Source: Pseudomonas chlororaphis (GTDB lineage Bacteria > Pseudomonadota > Gammaproteobacteria > Pseudomonadales > Pseudomonadaceae). From it: a DNA stretch of 64,000 bases. The DNA lies in assembly GCA_001023535.1 (NCBI GenBank), contig CP011020.1, positions 1,016,001 through 1,080,000 of the forward strand, in the 5' to 3' direction. This document shows positions 39,861-49,389 of this stretch, one piece after another. Every line of letters starts with the position of its first letter. The stretch's first letter is position 1. Under the pieces are notes generated by a model. That model worked only from the letters and a program-made list of their open reading frames with translations. It did no database searches and was not told where the DNA came from. The translations under genes were made by a program, and so were the position numbers.

Positions 39861-41918
39861 ATGCAGGCTTTTCTATCACCGGGCATCAGATTGTTGGGGC
39901 GTTTCGGCTTCGCCCGTAAATTCCAACTGCTTTTCCTGCTTTTCATCCTGCCGCTCATGGGCAGTCTGTGGCTCATCGGCCAGGATTATCGGGACAAGCT
40001 CAGCCTGATTTCCGGGGAGCGCGCCGGGGTACGCCAATTGCTGGCCCTGGACAACCTGGACAATCTGCTCACCGCCCAGCGCAACCGTGCGGCGCGTTGG
40101 CGCGCCACGGAAACCAATCGTCAACCGACCCCGGCGACGCTGGCGGCCATGGCGGCGTTCGATGCCGTGCAACCGGCCCTCGTCCAGGCCGCCAATGACC
40201 TGGGCGCCACCTTGCAAGCCGAAGGTGCCGAGGCCGACACCCTCGCCCGCTTCCAGGCCCTGCACAACAGCCTCAACGGCCTGGATTCGAAAAGCCTCGG
40301 TGCCGTGGGCTGGTGGCCGGACGGCTATGATCGTTTCACCGCCGCCCTCAGTTCCCTGCAAGCGTTGCGTGAGCAGATGGTGATGGACAACCGCCTGAAC
40401 CTCGCCTCCTGGCTGGAAACCTATCTGTTGACCCAGATCTCCACCCAGCAGACCCCGGATCTGATCGAACGGGTCGGTCGCCTGACCAGCGTCGGCCAGG
40501 CTTCGGTGGTATCGGGTCAGTTCTCCTTGCAGAGCCGCCTGCAACTGCGAGACCTGCGCAGCCGCATCGGCGACGCCCGGGACCAACTGGTCAAGACCGG
40601 CGCGCTGCTGGAAACGCGCCTGCCCAGTGATTTGCAGACCTGGGCCGGCCAGTACCAGGGCAGCCTCAAGAACCTGGATGCCGGCTTGAAAGTGCTGGAT
40701 GACGGGGTATTCGGTGGTTCCATCACGCTCAAGCCGGACGCCTTCGAGAAACACATGGACACGCTGCTGGCCGACCTGGCGACCCTGCGCCAGCAATCGC
40801 TGGTGGCCCTGGATACGCGGCTGGACCACTACCACGGCTCGGCCGTCCGCCAGTTCGCCCTGGTCGCAACGGTGCTGGGCTGCCTGCTGTTGGCGGCGCT
40901 CTACCTGTTCGTTTGCCTGCAAGCGTCGATCCGGCGCAGCGCCAGCGGCATCACCCTGCTGGCCGAAGCCCTGCGTGACGGCAATCTCAGCCTGCAAGTG
41001 CCGGTTCAAGGACGCGACGAACTGGCGGCCATCAGCACCGCGCTCAACGTCGCCGTGGTGCAGTTGCGCAACAGCCTGCTGGGGGTGGACCACGAGACGT
41101 TGCAGTTGAGCAATGCCGTGCGCACCCTCAACACCCACTCCAGCGGTGCCTTGGGCGAAGTCGAAGCCCAGCAGATGCAGATCAGCCAGATTGCCGCCGC
41201 GGCCACACAACTGGCGGCGACGTCCCAGGGCGTCGCGAAAAGTTGTGAGCAGGCCTCCGACAGCGCCCAGCAAACCCGACGCATCGCCACCGACAGCAGC
41301 CGCGACAGCCAGCGCACCACCACGAGCATCCAGCAACTCAACCAGCGCCTGAACGACACCGCCGCCGCGCTGGGCCGGGTCAGCGAGCAGGGGCAACAGA
41401 TCCAACTGGTGGTCGACACCATCCGCGGCGTGGCCGAACAAACCAACCTGCTGGCCCTCAACGCCGCCATCGAGGCCGCTCGCGCCGGGGAACAGGGCCG
41501 TGGTTTCGCCGTGGTGGCCGACGAGGTCCGCAGCCTGTCGCAACGGACCCAGTCGTCCACGCAACAGATTGCCGCCACCGTCGACAGCCTGCGCGCCACG
41601 GTCGACGAAGCGGTCAGCCTGATGGAAGCGGCCTGTGGCCAGGCCCAGACCGATGCGCAAGCCGTCACCGGCCTGGGCGAACGCCTGGGGGAAATTGCCA
41701 GCGCCGTGCAGAGCGTCACCGATACCCTGGCGCAAATCGCCACCGCCGTGGATGAACAGGCCAGCACTGCCGACGAGGTCAGCGGTAATATCCAGCAAGT
41801 CGACCAGGCTGCGATGCGCCTCCTGGAAGGCGCCCGCGCGGTGAACCTGGCAGCAGACACCCTGAGCCAGGGAAGCCAGGCCTTGAGTGCCAACACAGGG
41901 AGATTTCAACTCGGTTGA
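39861..41918 (+). CDS. Methyl-accepting chemotaxis protein, helical-bundle sensor
   Basis: A 685-residue chemoreceptor. Membrane segments lie at about residues 20-40 and 333-355. The roughly 290-residue periplasmic region between them is predicted all-helical, without Cache motifs, suggesting a four-helix or HBM-like sensor. HAMP about 356-410, then a signalling domain with the intact tip [37 protein letters not shown]. The start at 39861 is preferred because GGGGAG is seven bases away; an ATG two codons earlier is too close to that site, and the frame further upstream is non-coding. Ligand unknown. Ends 100 bases before tRNA-Met. Confidence 0.9.
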   Translation: MQAFLSPGIRLLGRFGFARKFQLLFLLFILPLMGSLWLIGQDYRDKLSLISGERAGVRQLLALDNLDNLLTAQRNRAARWRATETNRQPTPATLAAMAAFDAVQPALVQAANDLGATLQAEGAEADTLARFQALHNSLNGLDSKSLGAVGWWPDGYDRFTAALSSLQALREQMVMDNRLNLASWLETYLLTQISTQQTPDLIERVGRLTSVGQASVVSGQFSLQSRLQLRDLRSRIGDARDQLVKTGALLETRLPSDLQTWAGQYQGSLKNLDAGLKVLDDGVFGGSITLKPDAFEKHMDTLLADLATLRQQSLVALDTRLDHYHGSAVRQFALVATVLGCLLLAALYLFVCLQASIRRSASGITLLAEALRDGNLSLQVPVQGRDELAAISTALNVAVVQLRNSLLGVDHETLQLSNAVRTLNTHSSGALGEVEAQQMQISQIAAAATQLAATSQGVAKSCEQASDSAQQTRRIATDSSRDSQRTTTSIQQLNQRLNDTAAALGRVSEQGQQIQLVVDTIRGVAEQTNLLALNAAIEAARAGEQGRGFAVVADEVRSLSQRTQSSTQQIAATVDSLRATVDEAVSLMEAACGQAQTDAQAVTGLGERLGEIASAVQSVTDTLAQIATAVDEQASTADEVSGNIQQVDQAAMRLLEGARAVNLAADTLSQGSQALSANTGRFQLG

Positions 41919-41981
41919 CGGGCATTTGCAGCGAGGATGGATAAGCAGTTGAAAGCGCAGAGAAATATTTCAGATTTACGC

Positions 41982-42010
41982 TTGACACTTCTTCGTTAGC
42001 GGCGAATAAT
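41982..42010 (+). promoter_or_regulatory. Promoter of tRNA-Met
   Basis: TTGACA at 41982-41987, a 17-base spacer, then AATAAT at 42005-42010, followed by a GC-rich GCGCGCC discriminator typical of stringently controlled stable-RNA promoters. The tRNA begins 12 bases later. Confidence 0.75.
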
Positions 42011-42021
42011 GCGCGCCACTT

Positions 42022-42098
42022 GGCTACATAGCTCAGTTGGTTAGAGCATAGCATTCATAATGCTGGGGTCCGGGGTTCAAGTCCCTGTGTAGCCACCA
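42022..42098 (+). tRNA. tRNA-Met (elongator, anticodon CAT)
   Basis: A 77-base cloverleaf with encoded CCA. Acceptor GGCTACA pairs with TGTAGCC, the anticodon loop is TTCATAA and the T-loop GTTCAAGTC. It resembles elongator methionine tRNAs (GGCTACxTAGCTCAGTTGG) rather than the initiator. A CAT anticodon could also be tRNA-Ile2, but the body matches Met. Confidence 0.94.
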
Positions 42099-42104
42099 AG
42101 TACT

Positions 42105-42139
42105 AAAAACGGCTTATCGAAAGATAAGCCGTTTTTTTA
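42105..42139 (+). terminator. Intrinsic terminator of tRNA-Met
   Basis: AAAAACGGCTTATC pairs with GATAAGCCGTTTTTTT around GAAA, seven bases after the CCA end. Confidence 0.95.
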
Positions 42140-42288
42140 TGCCTCGAGAAAAGCATTGGCCCCAGCCTTTTTGCAGCAGCCGCGAACCCACTCGTTACAC
42201 GCCCGCTCCGACAGCCGCTGATTTGCGCCACACGCCTCGCATCGCTACAGTCGATCTCCCTACCCCTGACCCACGGATGGAGCGACAC

Positions 42289-44130
42289 GTGCCCACACAT
42301 CAGCCATCGAACCTTCAACGCCTGTCAGCCGTTTCGCTGCTGGCTGTAGCCCTGGCCCTCGTCGCCTGCAAGGCCCCACCCTCCTCGACGACACCGGCAT
42401 TGCCCAGCGCGCCGGAGATCGCTTCCGGCTACCGCACCGATCTGCAAACCCAACATGCCACCCGGCACATGGCGGCCGCGGCCAACCCGCTGGCGGCCGA
42501 GGCCGGGCGAGAAATGCTGCGGCGCGGCGGTTCGGCCATCGATGCGGCGATTGCGATGCAAGCAGTGCTGACGCTGGTAGAGCCGCAATCTTCGGGCATC
42601 GGCGGCGGTGCGTTTATCGTGCTGTGGGATGGCAAGGCCGTGCGCACTTACGATGGTCGCGAGACGGCACCGGCCGGCGCCACGGAAAAGCTTTTCCTGC
42701 AAGCCGACGGCAAGCCCATGGGGTTTACCGCCGCCCAGATCGGCGGTCGCTCGGTGGGAACGCCAGGAGTACTACGGGCCTTGGAACTGGCCCATCGCAA
42801 ACACGGCCGGCTGAAATGGGCGACGCTGTTCGAGCCGGCCATCGCCTTGGCGGAACAGGGTTTCGCGATCTCGCCGAGATTGCATTCAATGATCGCTGCC
42901 GATCCGTCCTTGCCGGGCTCACCGGACATGGCGAAGTATTTCCTGAATGCCGATGGCAGCCCGAAAGCGGTCGGCACCCTGTTGAAAAACCCGGCACTGG
43001 CCGGTGTGCTCAAGCGCATCGCCAACGAAGGTGCCGACGCGTTGTACCAAGGCCCCGTGGCCGAAGAGATCGTCGCCAAGGTCCGTGCCCATGCCAATCC
43101 CGGCAGCCTGTCGCTGGACGACCTCAAAAGCTACACCGCCCAGGAGCGGGCGCCCCTGTGCACCGACTACAAACGCTGGCAGGTCTGCGGCATGGCGCCA
43201 CCGTCCTCCGGCGGGATCGCCGTGGCGCAAATCCTCGGCACCTTGCAGGCCCTGGAGCAGCGCGACAGTCGCCTGGCCCTTGCGCCCCTCAAACCCCACA
43301 AGACCGATAAGCCGGCCGGCATCGAGCCCGCGCCCGAAGCGGTGCACCTGATCGCCGAGGCCGAACGCCTGGCTTATGCCGATCGCGCGCAATATGTCGC
43401 CGACTCGGACTTTGTCCCCGTACCGGTCAAAGGCCTGGTGGATCCCGGCTACCTGGCCAGCCGTGCCAGCCTTATCGGCCCTCGCAGCATGGGTGTCGCC
43501 AAGCCGGGCACACCGCCGGGCATCCAGGTGGCCTATGCACCGGACCGCTCGCCGCTGCGTATCTCCACGTCCCAAGTGGTGGCGGTGGACGATCAGGGGG
43601 GCGCCGTGTCCATGACCACCACGGTGGAGTCGGCGTTCGGCTCACACTTGATGGTCCAGGGGTTCATGCTCAACAACCAGATGACCGACTTCTCGTTCAT
43701 TCCCGAAGAGAACGGGCAAAAAGTTGCCAACCGCGTCGAGCCTGGCAAGCGTCCGCGTTCCTCCATGGCTCCGACGCTGATCTTCGATCGCCAGAGCGGT
43801 GAGTGGATGGCCACCGTCGGCTCACCGGGCGGCTCGCAAATCATCGAATACGTTGCCAAGTCGGTGATCGGCTTGCTGGACTGGAACCTTGACCCGCAAA
43901 GCGCCATCAACCTACCCAACTTCGGCAGCCGCAACGGCCCTACCGAACTGGAGCAGGGCCAGTTCAGCCCGACGCTGATCCAGGCACTGAAAGACAAAGG
44001 CCACGCGGTCAGCGAAATCGACATGACCAGCGGCACCCAGGCAATCGTCCGGGTGCGTGATGCCCAAGGGAAAGCCGCGTTGGCCGGCGGCGCGGATCCA
44101 CGCCGCGAGGGTCAGGCGCTGGGAGACTGA
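42289..44130 (+). CDS. ggt: Gamma-glutamyltransferase (lipoprotein form)
   Basis: A 613-residue periplasmic Ntn-hydrolase that cleaves gamma-glutamyl bonds of glutathione and transfers the group to amino acids. The precursor self-cleaves before a nucleophilic Thr; by alignment with E. coli this is the Thr of ISTSQVVAVDDQGGAV (about residue 427). ARHMAAAANPLAAEAG, SGIGGGAFIVLWD and GFMLNNQMTDFSF are family signatures. The N-terminus has a hydrophobic signal ending LLAVALALVAC, so the protein is probably lipid-anchored. A GTG at 42289 with GGAG six bases upstream is preferred over an ATG four codons earlier and a far upstream start. Tail overlaps the HTH gene by 19 bases. Confidence 0.9.
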   Translation: MPTHQPSNLQRLSAVSLLAVALALVACKAPPSSTTPALPSAPEIASGYRTDLQTQHATRHMAAAANPLAAEAGREMLRRGGSAIDAAIAMQAVLTLVEPQSSGIGGGAFIVLWDGKAVRTYDGRETAPAGATEKLFLQADGKPMGFTAAQIGGRSVGTPGVLRALELAHRKHGRLKWATLFEPAIALAEQGFAISPRLHSMIAADPSLPGSPDMAKYFLNADGSPKAVGTLLKNPALAGVLKRIANEGADALYQGPVAEEIVAKVRAHANPGSLSLDDLKSYTAQERAPLCTDYKRWQVCGMAPPSSGGIAVAQILGTLQALEQRDSRLALAPLKPHKTDKPAGIEPAPEAVHLIAEAERLAYADRAQYVADSDFVPVPVKGLVDPGYLASRASLIGPRSMGVAKPGTPPGIQVAYAPDRSPLRISTSQVVAVDDQGGAVSMTTTVESAFGSHLMVQGFMLNNQMTDFSFIPEENGQKVANRVEPGKRPRSSMAPTLIFDRQSGEWMATVGSPGGSQIIEYVAKSVIGLLDWNLDPQSAINLPNFGSRNGPTELEQGQFSPTLIQALKDKGHAVSEIDMTSGTQAIVRVRDAQGKAALAGGADPRREGQALGD

Positions 44131-44345
44131 TCGCCCTCGCCCGGCGGTTGGTAGACCAGCAGGTCGCCAGGCTGGCAGTCCAGGTAGCTGCAAATGGCTT
44201 CGAGGGTCGCCAGGCGTATGCCCTTGACCTTTCCTTGTTTGAGCAAGGAAAGGTTGGCTTCCGTTATGCCGATACCGGCGGCCAAGTCCTTGGATTTGAC
44301 CTTGCGCAGCGCCAGCATCACATCAAGTTGAATCACGATAGGCAT
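44112..44345 (-). CDS. Small Xre/YozG-type HTH regulator
   Basis: A 77-residue protein that is essentially one helix-turn-helix domain (DLAAGIGITEANLSLLKQGKVKGIRLATLEAICSYLDCQPGDLL, about residues 20-63), of the YozG/Cro-C1 class. The ATG at 44345 gives MPIVIQLDVMLALRK, the standard start for this family. It lies seven bases downstream of a DUF2975 membrane protein; the YozG-DUF2975 pair is widespread, and the two are assumed to act together, possibly as a membrane-linked regulator. Its 3' end overlaps ggt tail to tail. Confidence 0.8.
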   Translation of the reverse strand: MPIVIQLDVMLALRKVKSKDLAAGIGITEANLSLLKQGKVKGIRLATLEAICSYLDCQPGDLLVYQPPGEGDQSPSA

Positions 44346-44352
44346 GGGGATC

Positions 44353-44907
44353 TCAAACGAAGGTTCGGTTTTCTGAATCGACTTCACTGGCCTGGGACAG
44401 TATCCGGGCAATGATCGCAATACAGGCCGCGAGAAACAAAGCGACAAACGACGGCGCGGTCACGCTGAGGGTCAGCAGGCGCTGGCCGACCGGCGCGTGG
44501 ATCGTCACCAGCAGGCTGAGGAACGGCTCGCAGAGGAAATCCAGCAGTACCCACAACGCGACCGCACGCCCGGCCCTGCCCAGATACACCGCGGCTTCGC
44601 TGGAAAAATACAGGCCCTGGGCGTAGCGCTTGAACAGTTGGCGCAGGTTCGCCAGCCCGAGTGCCAGGGCCAGCAACGGGATACTCGACAAGAGGATGGC
44701 GCCCAGGCGTTGCCAACCGGCCAAGTGCATCGCTTCTTCGGACATGCTCGACAGCTGACGCTCAGTCAGGGCGAAACCCAGGCCATAACGTGCGGCCACC
44801 TCGGGAAACAGCCAGGCGCCAGTGTTGACGACCATCATCACGACAATGAAGACAAGCGTGATGGCGGCCATGCGCTGGCTGTAAGAGGCAAGACGATTCG
44901 ATGACAT
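44353..44907 (-). CDS. DUF2975 membrane protein
   Basis: A 184-residue protein with four predicted membrane segments (about residues 16-34, 66-85, 108-128 and 147-168) and the DUF2975 pattern (YFSSEAAVYLGRAGRAVALWVLLDFLCEP). Function unknown. It is the first gene of a two-gene operon with the HTH regulator downstream, the arrangement usual for this family. A TTTACA/GATAAT promoter is visible in the AT-rich gap upstream. Confidence 0.8.
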   Translation of the reverse strand: MSSNRLASYSQRMAAITLVFIVVMMVVNTGAWLFPEVAARYGLGFALTERQLSSMSEEAMHLAGWQRLGAILLSSIPLLALALGLANLRQLFKRYAQGLYFSSEAAVYLGRAGRAVALWVLLDFLCEPFLSLLVTIHAPVGQRLLTLSVTAPSFVALFLAACIAIIARILSQASEVDSENRTFV

Positions 44908-44951
44908 GTGAGGGCTCCATCAATAAAGGAAGCCCAAAACATAGCCACGAA

Positions 44952-44981
44952 ATTATCGCAATACAATAATTAATATGTAAA
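44952..44981 (-). promoter_or_regulatory. Promoter of the DUF2975-HTH operon
   Basis: On the minus strand, TTTACA (44976-44981) and GATAAT (44952-44957), 18 bases apart, in a markedly AT-rich 70-base stretch, about 45 bases before the DUF2975 ATG. Confidence 0.5.
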
Positions 44982-45000
44982 AAACAATAACTTCATGGCA

Positions 45001-46317
45001 TCAGGTGGACAGCTGGTTGGCGAACTGGCTCACCGCATCGACCACCTTCTTCGCCCCGTCCTGGATCTCGACGATCACCGACCCCGCTTCGGCGGCCAGG
45101 GCCAGGCCTTGCTCGGCCTGGTGCTGGCCGTCGGTCATCAGCGCCACGGCGTTGCGCGCCATGTCCTGGTTCTGGCGAACCACGCCGACAATCTCATCCG
45201 TCGCCTGGCTGGTACGCGATGCCAACTGCCGGACCTCATCGGCCACGACCGCAAAGCCACGGCCCTGCTCGCCGGCCCGGGCCGCCTCGATCGCGGCGTT
45301 GAGCGCCAACAGGTTGGTCTGTTCGGCGATGCCGCTGATGGTCTTGACGATGGTCCCGATCACCAGGGACTGCTCATTGAGTGCTTCGATGCCTTCGCCG
45401 GCGGTTTGCATGTGCCGGGCCAGGTCGCGCATCACATCCACCGCCTGGGTCACCACCGTGGTGCCGCGCTGGGCGCTGTTATCGGTTTGCAACGAGGTGC
45501 TGTAGGCGATGTTGGCGGCCTCGGCGACGGCTTTTTCCTGGTTGACCTGATCGGTGATGTTGGTGGCGAACTTGACCACCTTGTACAACCGCTCGTTGGC
45601 GTCGAGCACCGGGTTGTAGGACGCCTCCAACCAGACTTCGCGACCGTTGCTGTCAATGCGCTTGAAGCGACCGGCGACGAACTCACCACTGTTCAGGCGC
45701 TTCCAGAAATGCTGGTAAGACGGGCTGTTGTATTCCTCCGGCTCACAGAACATGCGGTGATGCTTGCCCTTGATCTGCGCCAGGTTGTATCCCATGGCAT
45801 TGAGGAAACGGTCGTTGGCCGACAGCACGTGGCCCTCCAGGTCGAACTCGATCACTGCCGTGGAACGCACGAGCGCACCGATCAGGTTTTCATGCTCGCG
45901 CGAACCCTCGATCGTGCGGGTCAGGTCGTTGGAGTACATCGAGAAAAAACGGATCCGTCCCTCGGCATTGAGTACCGGTTGCAGGATCGAACGCAGCCAG
46001 GCTTCCTGGCCGTTGCCACGCAAAATACGTACGGCACCGGAAAAATGCTCGCCACGGGTCAGCGCCGTCTTGAAGCGAAGCTGGAACTCGTTGGATCTCA
46101 GATAGGCCGGGACCAGGTCCTCGACCGGACGGCCGATCAGGTCCTGGCTCCGGTACTGCATTTGATCGAGAAAGTTCTGATTGACCGTCTGGATGCGTCC
46201 GTCGACATCCAGGGTCATGGCCAGCATTTCTCGATCCAGGCTTTCCTTTACCTGCATGAGACTGGACAGTTCTTGGCGAAGAGCCAACAGCTCCTGCTTC
46301 AGGCGATTGTTGAACAT
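45001..46317 (-). CDS. Soluble PAS-PAS chemotaxis transducer, BdlA-like
   Basis: A 438-residue cytoplasmic protein with no membrane segment. Two PAS domains, about residues 22-135 ([19 protein letters not shown]) and 145-262 ([18 protein letters not shown], then [20 protein letters not shown]), precede a short methyl-accepting signalling domain with the tip [38 protein letters not shown]. This PAS-PAS-MCP layout is that of P. aeruginosa BdlA, a biofilm-dispersion regulator, and of Aer-like energy sensors; haem or FAD binding cannot be judged. ATG at 46317 chosen because the longer frame loses coding character. Divergent from the AtoE-type gene. Confidence 0.88.
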   Translation of the reverse strand: MFNNRLKQELLALRQELSSLMQVKESLDREMLAMTLDVDGRIQTVNQNFLDQMQYRSQDLIGRPVEDLVPAYLRSNEFQLRFKTALTRGEHFSGAVRILRGNGQEAWLRSILQPVLNAEGRIRFFSMYSNDLTRTIEGSREHENLIGALVRSTAVIEFDLEGHVLSANDRFLNAMGYNLAQIKGKHHRMFCEPEEYNSPSYQHFWKRLNSGEFVAGRFKRIDSNGREVWLEASYNPVLDANERLYKVVKFATNITDQVNQEKAVAEAANIAYSTSLQTDNSAQRGTTVVTQAVDVMRDLARHMQTAGEGIEALNEQSLVIGTIVKTISGIAEQTNLLALNAAIEAARAGEQGRGFAVVADEVRQLASRTSQATDEIVGVVRQNQDMARNAVALMTDGQHQAEQGLALAAEAGSVIVEIQDGAKKVVDAVSQFANQLST

Positions 46318-46532
46318 ATAGCATGCTCCAGGCAGGAGAGTTGACAGTTCCTTTCCCTTGCCATCGGCCCGGCAAATTTTTTCTGAAGAGTACCGTTGGT
46401 CGGCGGTGAATATTCCTGCCGGCTCGCGAACCACGGCCCCGCTTTCATGGTCAGTGGATTGTTCTACCGTTGTCGGAGCCTCACCGCTCCAGAGCCCCCT
46501 CAAGACCAATCATAAAAATCGAGGTAACGACC

Positions 46533-47951
46533 GTGACCACCGACATCGAAGACAGCCGTAGCGCCCGCTTCGCCTTGCACTGTTCCAGTTTCGCCGAGCG
46601 CTGGTTCCCCGACTCCTGGGTCTTCGCCGCGCTGGCGGTATTGGTGGTCGCCGTGGCAACGCAATTCATCGGTGCCACGCCCACGGCGGCGGCCATGGCC
46701 TTCGGCGATGGGTTCTGGAGCCTGATCCCGTTCACCATGCAGATGGCCTTCGTGGTCATCGGCGGCTATGTGGTCGCCAGCTCGCCGCCGGCCGTGAGGT
46801 TGATCGATCGCCTGGCGCGGATCCCGGGCAATGGACGCTCCGCCGTCGCCTGGGTGGCCTTGATCTCGATGGTCGCCTCGCTGCTCAACTGGGGGCTGTC
46901 GCTGGTATTCGGCGGCCTGCTGGTACGTGCCCTCGCCCGTCGTACCGAGTTGAAGATGGATTATCGCGCCGCCGGTGCCGCCGCCTATCTGGGACTGGGG
47001 GCGGTGTGGGCCCTGGGACTGTCGTCGTCGGCCGCGCAGTTGCAGGCCAACCCGGCGAGCCTGCCGCCGTCGATTCTGTCGATCACCGGGGTGATTCCAT
47101 TCACCCAGACCATTTTTCTCTGGCAGTCCGGGGTGATGCTGCTGGCGCTGATCGTGATCTCGTTGATCGTCGCCTACGCCACCGCCCCAGGGCCGAACAG
47201 CGCCCGCGACGCCGCCGCGTGCGGCATCGATCCGAGCTTCAGCATGCCGGCGTTGCAACCTCGCACCCGGCCCGGCGAATGGCTGGAGCACAGCCCGCTG
47301 CTGACCATCGCCCTGGTGCTGCTGGCCGCTGGCTGGCTGTTCCATGAGTTTTCGACGAAGCCGGCGATCAGCGCCATCTCCGGGCTCAATACCTACAACT
47401 TCCTGTTCCTGATGCTGGGCGCGCTGTTGCACTGGCGGCCCCGCAGTTTTCTGGACGCCGTGGCCCGCGCGGTGCCGACCACCACCGGCGTGCTGATCCA
47501 GTTTCCGCTGTACGGCTCGATTGCGGCGTTGCTGACCACGGTCAAGGGTACTGATGCCCAGACGCTGGCCCACCACATCTCGACCTTTTTCGTACAAGTC
47601 GCGTCCCATGACACCTACGCTTTGCTGATGGGCGTCTACTCGGCGGTGCTGGGATTCTTCATTCCCTCGGGCGGTGGCAAGTGGATCATCGAGGCGCCCT
47701 ACGTCATGCAGGTGGCGAATGACCTGAACTACCACCTGGGCTGGGCGGTGCAGATCTACAACGCGGCCGAAGCCTTGCCGAACCTCATCAACCCCTTCTA
47801 CATGCTGCCGCTGCTGGGCGTGCTGGGGCTCAAGGCCAGGGACCTGATCGGGTTCTCGTTCGTGCAATTGCTGGTGCACACGCCCCTGGTGCTGGCGCTG
47901 TTGTGGGCGCTGGGAACGACGTTGTCTTATTTGCCGCCAGTGATGCCATAA
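46533..47951 (+). CDS. Short-chain fatty acid transporter, AtoE family
   Basis: A 472-residue inner-membrane carrier with about 12 hydrophobic segments, of the AtoE/TIGR00366 family that takes up acetoacetate and butyrate-like acids. Family signatures are LNWGLSLVFGGLLVRALARR and the C-terminal IPSGGGKWIIEAPYVMQVA (about 379-397). GAGGT seven bases before a GTG at 46533 defines the start (TTDIEDSRSARF); the 21 codons upstream lack coding character. No acetoacetate-degradation genes (atoDAB) lie nearby, so it is an orphan transporter here. Confidence 0.85.
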   Translation: MTTDIEDSRSARFALHCSSFAERWFPDSWVFAALAVLVVAVATQFIGATPTAAAMAFGDGFWSLIPFTMQMAFVVIGGYVVASSPPAVRLIDRLARIPGNGRSAVAWVALISMVASLLNWGLSLVFGGLLVRALARRTELKMDYRAAGAAAYLGLGAVWALGLSSSAAQLQANPASLPPSILSITGVIPFTQTIFLWQSGVMLLALIVISLIVAYATAPGPNSARDAAACGIDPSFSMPALQPRTRPGEWLEHSPLLTIALVLLAAGWLFHEFSTKPAISAISGLNTYNFLFLMLGALLHWRPRSFLDAVARAVPTTTGVLIQFPLYGSIAALLTTVKGTDAQTLAHHISTFFVQVASHDTYALLMGVYSAVLGFFIPSGGGKWIIEAPYVMQVANDLNYHLGWAVQIYNAAEALPNLINPFYMLPLLGVLGLKARDLIGFSFVQLLVHTPLVLALLWALGTTLSYLPPVMP

Positions 47952-48016
47952 AGCCATAAAAAAACGCTGATATTTCCCTTGGCCCACTGTTTCTTCAGCT
48001 CGGTCTGTTTCAGTAT

Positions 48017-48041
48017 GGAGACACCCTATCGAGGGGTCTCC
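48017..48041 (+). promoter_or_regulatory. Leader hairpin before the 48062 gene
   Basis: GGAGAC-A-CCC pairs with GGG-GTCTCC around TATCGA, with no T-run. It ends 20 bases before the ATG and 10 before the ribosome site, so it is probably in the mRNA leader rather than a terminator. Confidence 0.35.
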
Positions 48042-48061
48042 ACGCTGAAAAGGATCTGAGC

Positions 48062-49222
48062 ATGTCAAAACTCGCCGTATGTTCTCTTGCCGCCCTGGCC
48101 TTCAGTGCCGCCGCCCACGCGGCCGATATCGATGTACAGCTGGGCAGCACCGAACGCGTCACCCGCCTCTTCGCCTACCCCAACAACTGCAACGTCATCT
48201 GCTTCCGCAACTGGACCCTGGAGCAGACCGTCGAGCACTACCTGACCCAGAGCGTGCAGCGCGACGGCTATGGCACGGCCAAGGTCAGCGTCAAACGCGA
48301 CAAGGACAAGGTTTACGCCCACATCAGCGGAGTGCCCAAGGGCTATGGCCAGCCGTTGACGGCGCTGCTCAATGCCGGAGACCTGGCCTACACCGGCGCG
48401 ACGAAACTCAACAGCGAGAAGAAATGGGCCTACAACTGGTACCTGTTCCTACCTCTGGGCATGGCCCTGGAAAACCGCAAGAGCATCGAACTGCTGCACT
48501 TCCCGCCGGATTACTCCCTGACCCAGGCCCAGGATTACCTCGAGTCGGCCACCACTGACCGCTGGGCCTCGCTGCTGACCGACAACGGCGTCCCCGCCGC
48601 GCAGACGCCGGGCTACCAGACCATCATCGACATCGCCCCCATCGCGGCCCCGTCCAACGCCGGCCAGACCCTGGAAGGGCTCTACGGTTACTTCAACGCC
48701 TACCAGACCACCATGGTCAAGCAGTTGACACAGACCACCGGCGGCGCCTCGCTGCCCATGGTGGCCTTCGGCGCTCCCGTGCGGAACTGGATCAAGACCC
48801 AGTACGGCCAAACCGTGAACGTGCTCGGCCTGGCAACCATCACGCCGGCTGGCGGCACCCCGGTCCCGGTGCTGGGCTCCAATCATCCGAGCTATATCTG
48901 GTATGCCGCCGACAAGGACAACTACGACGGGGATGAAGCCAAGGCCGATGCGGCGGGCCTGAAGGTCATGGGCCAGGACCTGAGCGCGGCCTGCTGGCAA
49001 GCCGGCATGGGCAGCAAGCCGGGCACCGACCCGACCACGCAGTTGAACCAGTGCACGCAGACCTGGCAAGTCACGCAAAAGGAGAAGACCTGCGAGCTGT
49101 TCTACACCACGATTCGCAAGCTGACTCCGGAAGAAGCGGCTAAAACCTGCGATACGCCGGCGATCAAGACGCAACTTCCGCAACTCAAGGCACCGATGCC
49201 GTTGCCTGCCGAACCGGTATAA
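48062..49222 (+). CDS. Unrecognised exported protein (386 aa)
   Basis: Begins MSKLAVCSLAALAFSAAAHAADID, with a signal peptide cleaved near AHA-A (about residue 20). The mature protein of about 366 residues has paired cysteines near the start (NNCNVICFRNW) and near the end (SAACWQ, LNQCTQTW, KTCELFY, KTCDTP), suggesting periplasmic disulfides. AAGGA is well placed before the ATG. It has good coding character but no domain was recognised. It stands alone between the AtoE-type carrier and the SET-domain gene. Confidence 0.7.
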   Translation: MSKLAVCSLAALAFSAAAHAADIDVQLGSTERVTRLFAYPNNCNVICFRNWTLEQTVEHYLTQSVQRDGYGTAKVSVKRDKDKVYAHISGVPKGYGQPLTALLNAGDLAYTGATKLNSEKKWAYNWYLFLPLGMALENRKSIELLHFPPDYSLTQAQDYLESATTDRWASLLTDNGVPAAQTPGYQTIIDIAPIAAPSNAGQTLEGLYGYFNAYQTTMVKQLTQTTGGASLPMVAFGAPVRNWIKTQYGQTVNVLGLATITPAGGTPVPVLGSNHPSYIWYAADKDNYDGDEAKADAAGLKVMGQDLSAACWQAGMGSKPGTDPTTQLNQCTQTWQVTQKEKTCELFYTTIRKLTPEEAAKTCDTPAIKTQLPQLKAPMPLPAEPV

Positions 49223-49239
49223 GCCAAAGCCCTTTGCCT

Positions 49240-49294
49240 CTGTCAGCGCGCGCTGACAGCGGCAAGCGCTCGGCGCGCCTGTCAGAGTTGACAG
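49240..49294. promoter_or_regulatory. Two CTGTCA/TGACAG palindromes, candidate operators
   Basis: A perfect 20-base palindrome CTGTCAGCGCGCGCTGACAG (49240-49259) and, 37 bases on centre to centre, CTGTCA-GAGT-TGACAG (49279-49294). Both share the same half-sites with different spacing. They lie after the 48062 gene and about 100-150 bases before the SET-domain gene. Neither is followed by a T-run. Confidence 0.5.
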
Positions 49295-49389
49295 TAGCCA
49301 TCAGGCAGGACTTGGGGGAAGCTGTGGAGTACGACGAGTGTTGGCAGGATCGCCGGCGCTGAAAGCTTACCTTGCAGACAAGGACAGTC

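Noticed and set aside
39876..41909. 677-codon ORF antisense to the chemoreceptor gene
   Set aside because: Shadow frame; the plus strand has the universally conserved receptor hairpin tip.
42022..42098. Integration site at tRNA-Met
   Set aside because: No integrase gene or repeated tRNA 3' fragment was seen nearby.
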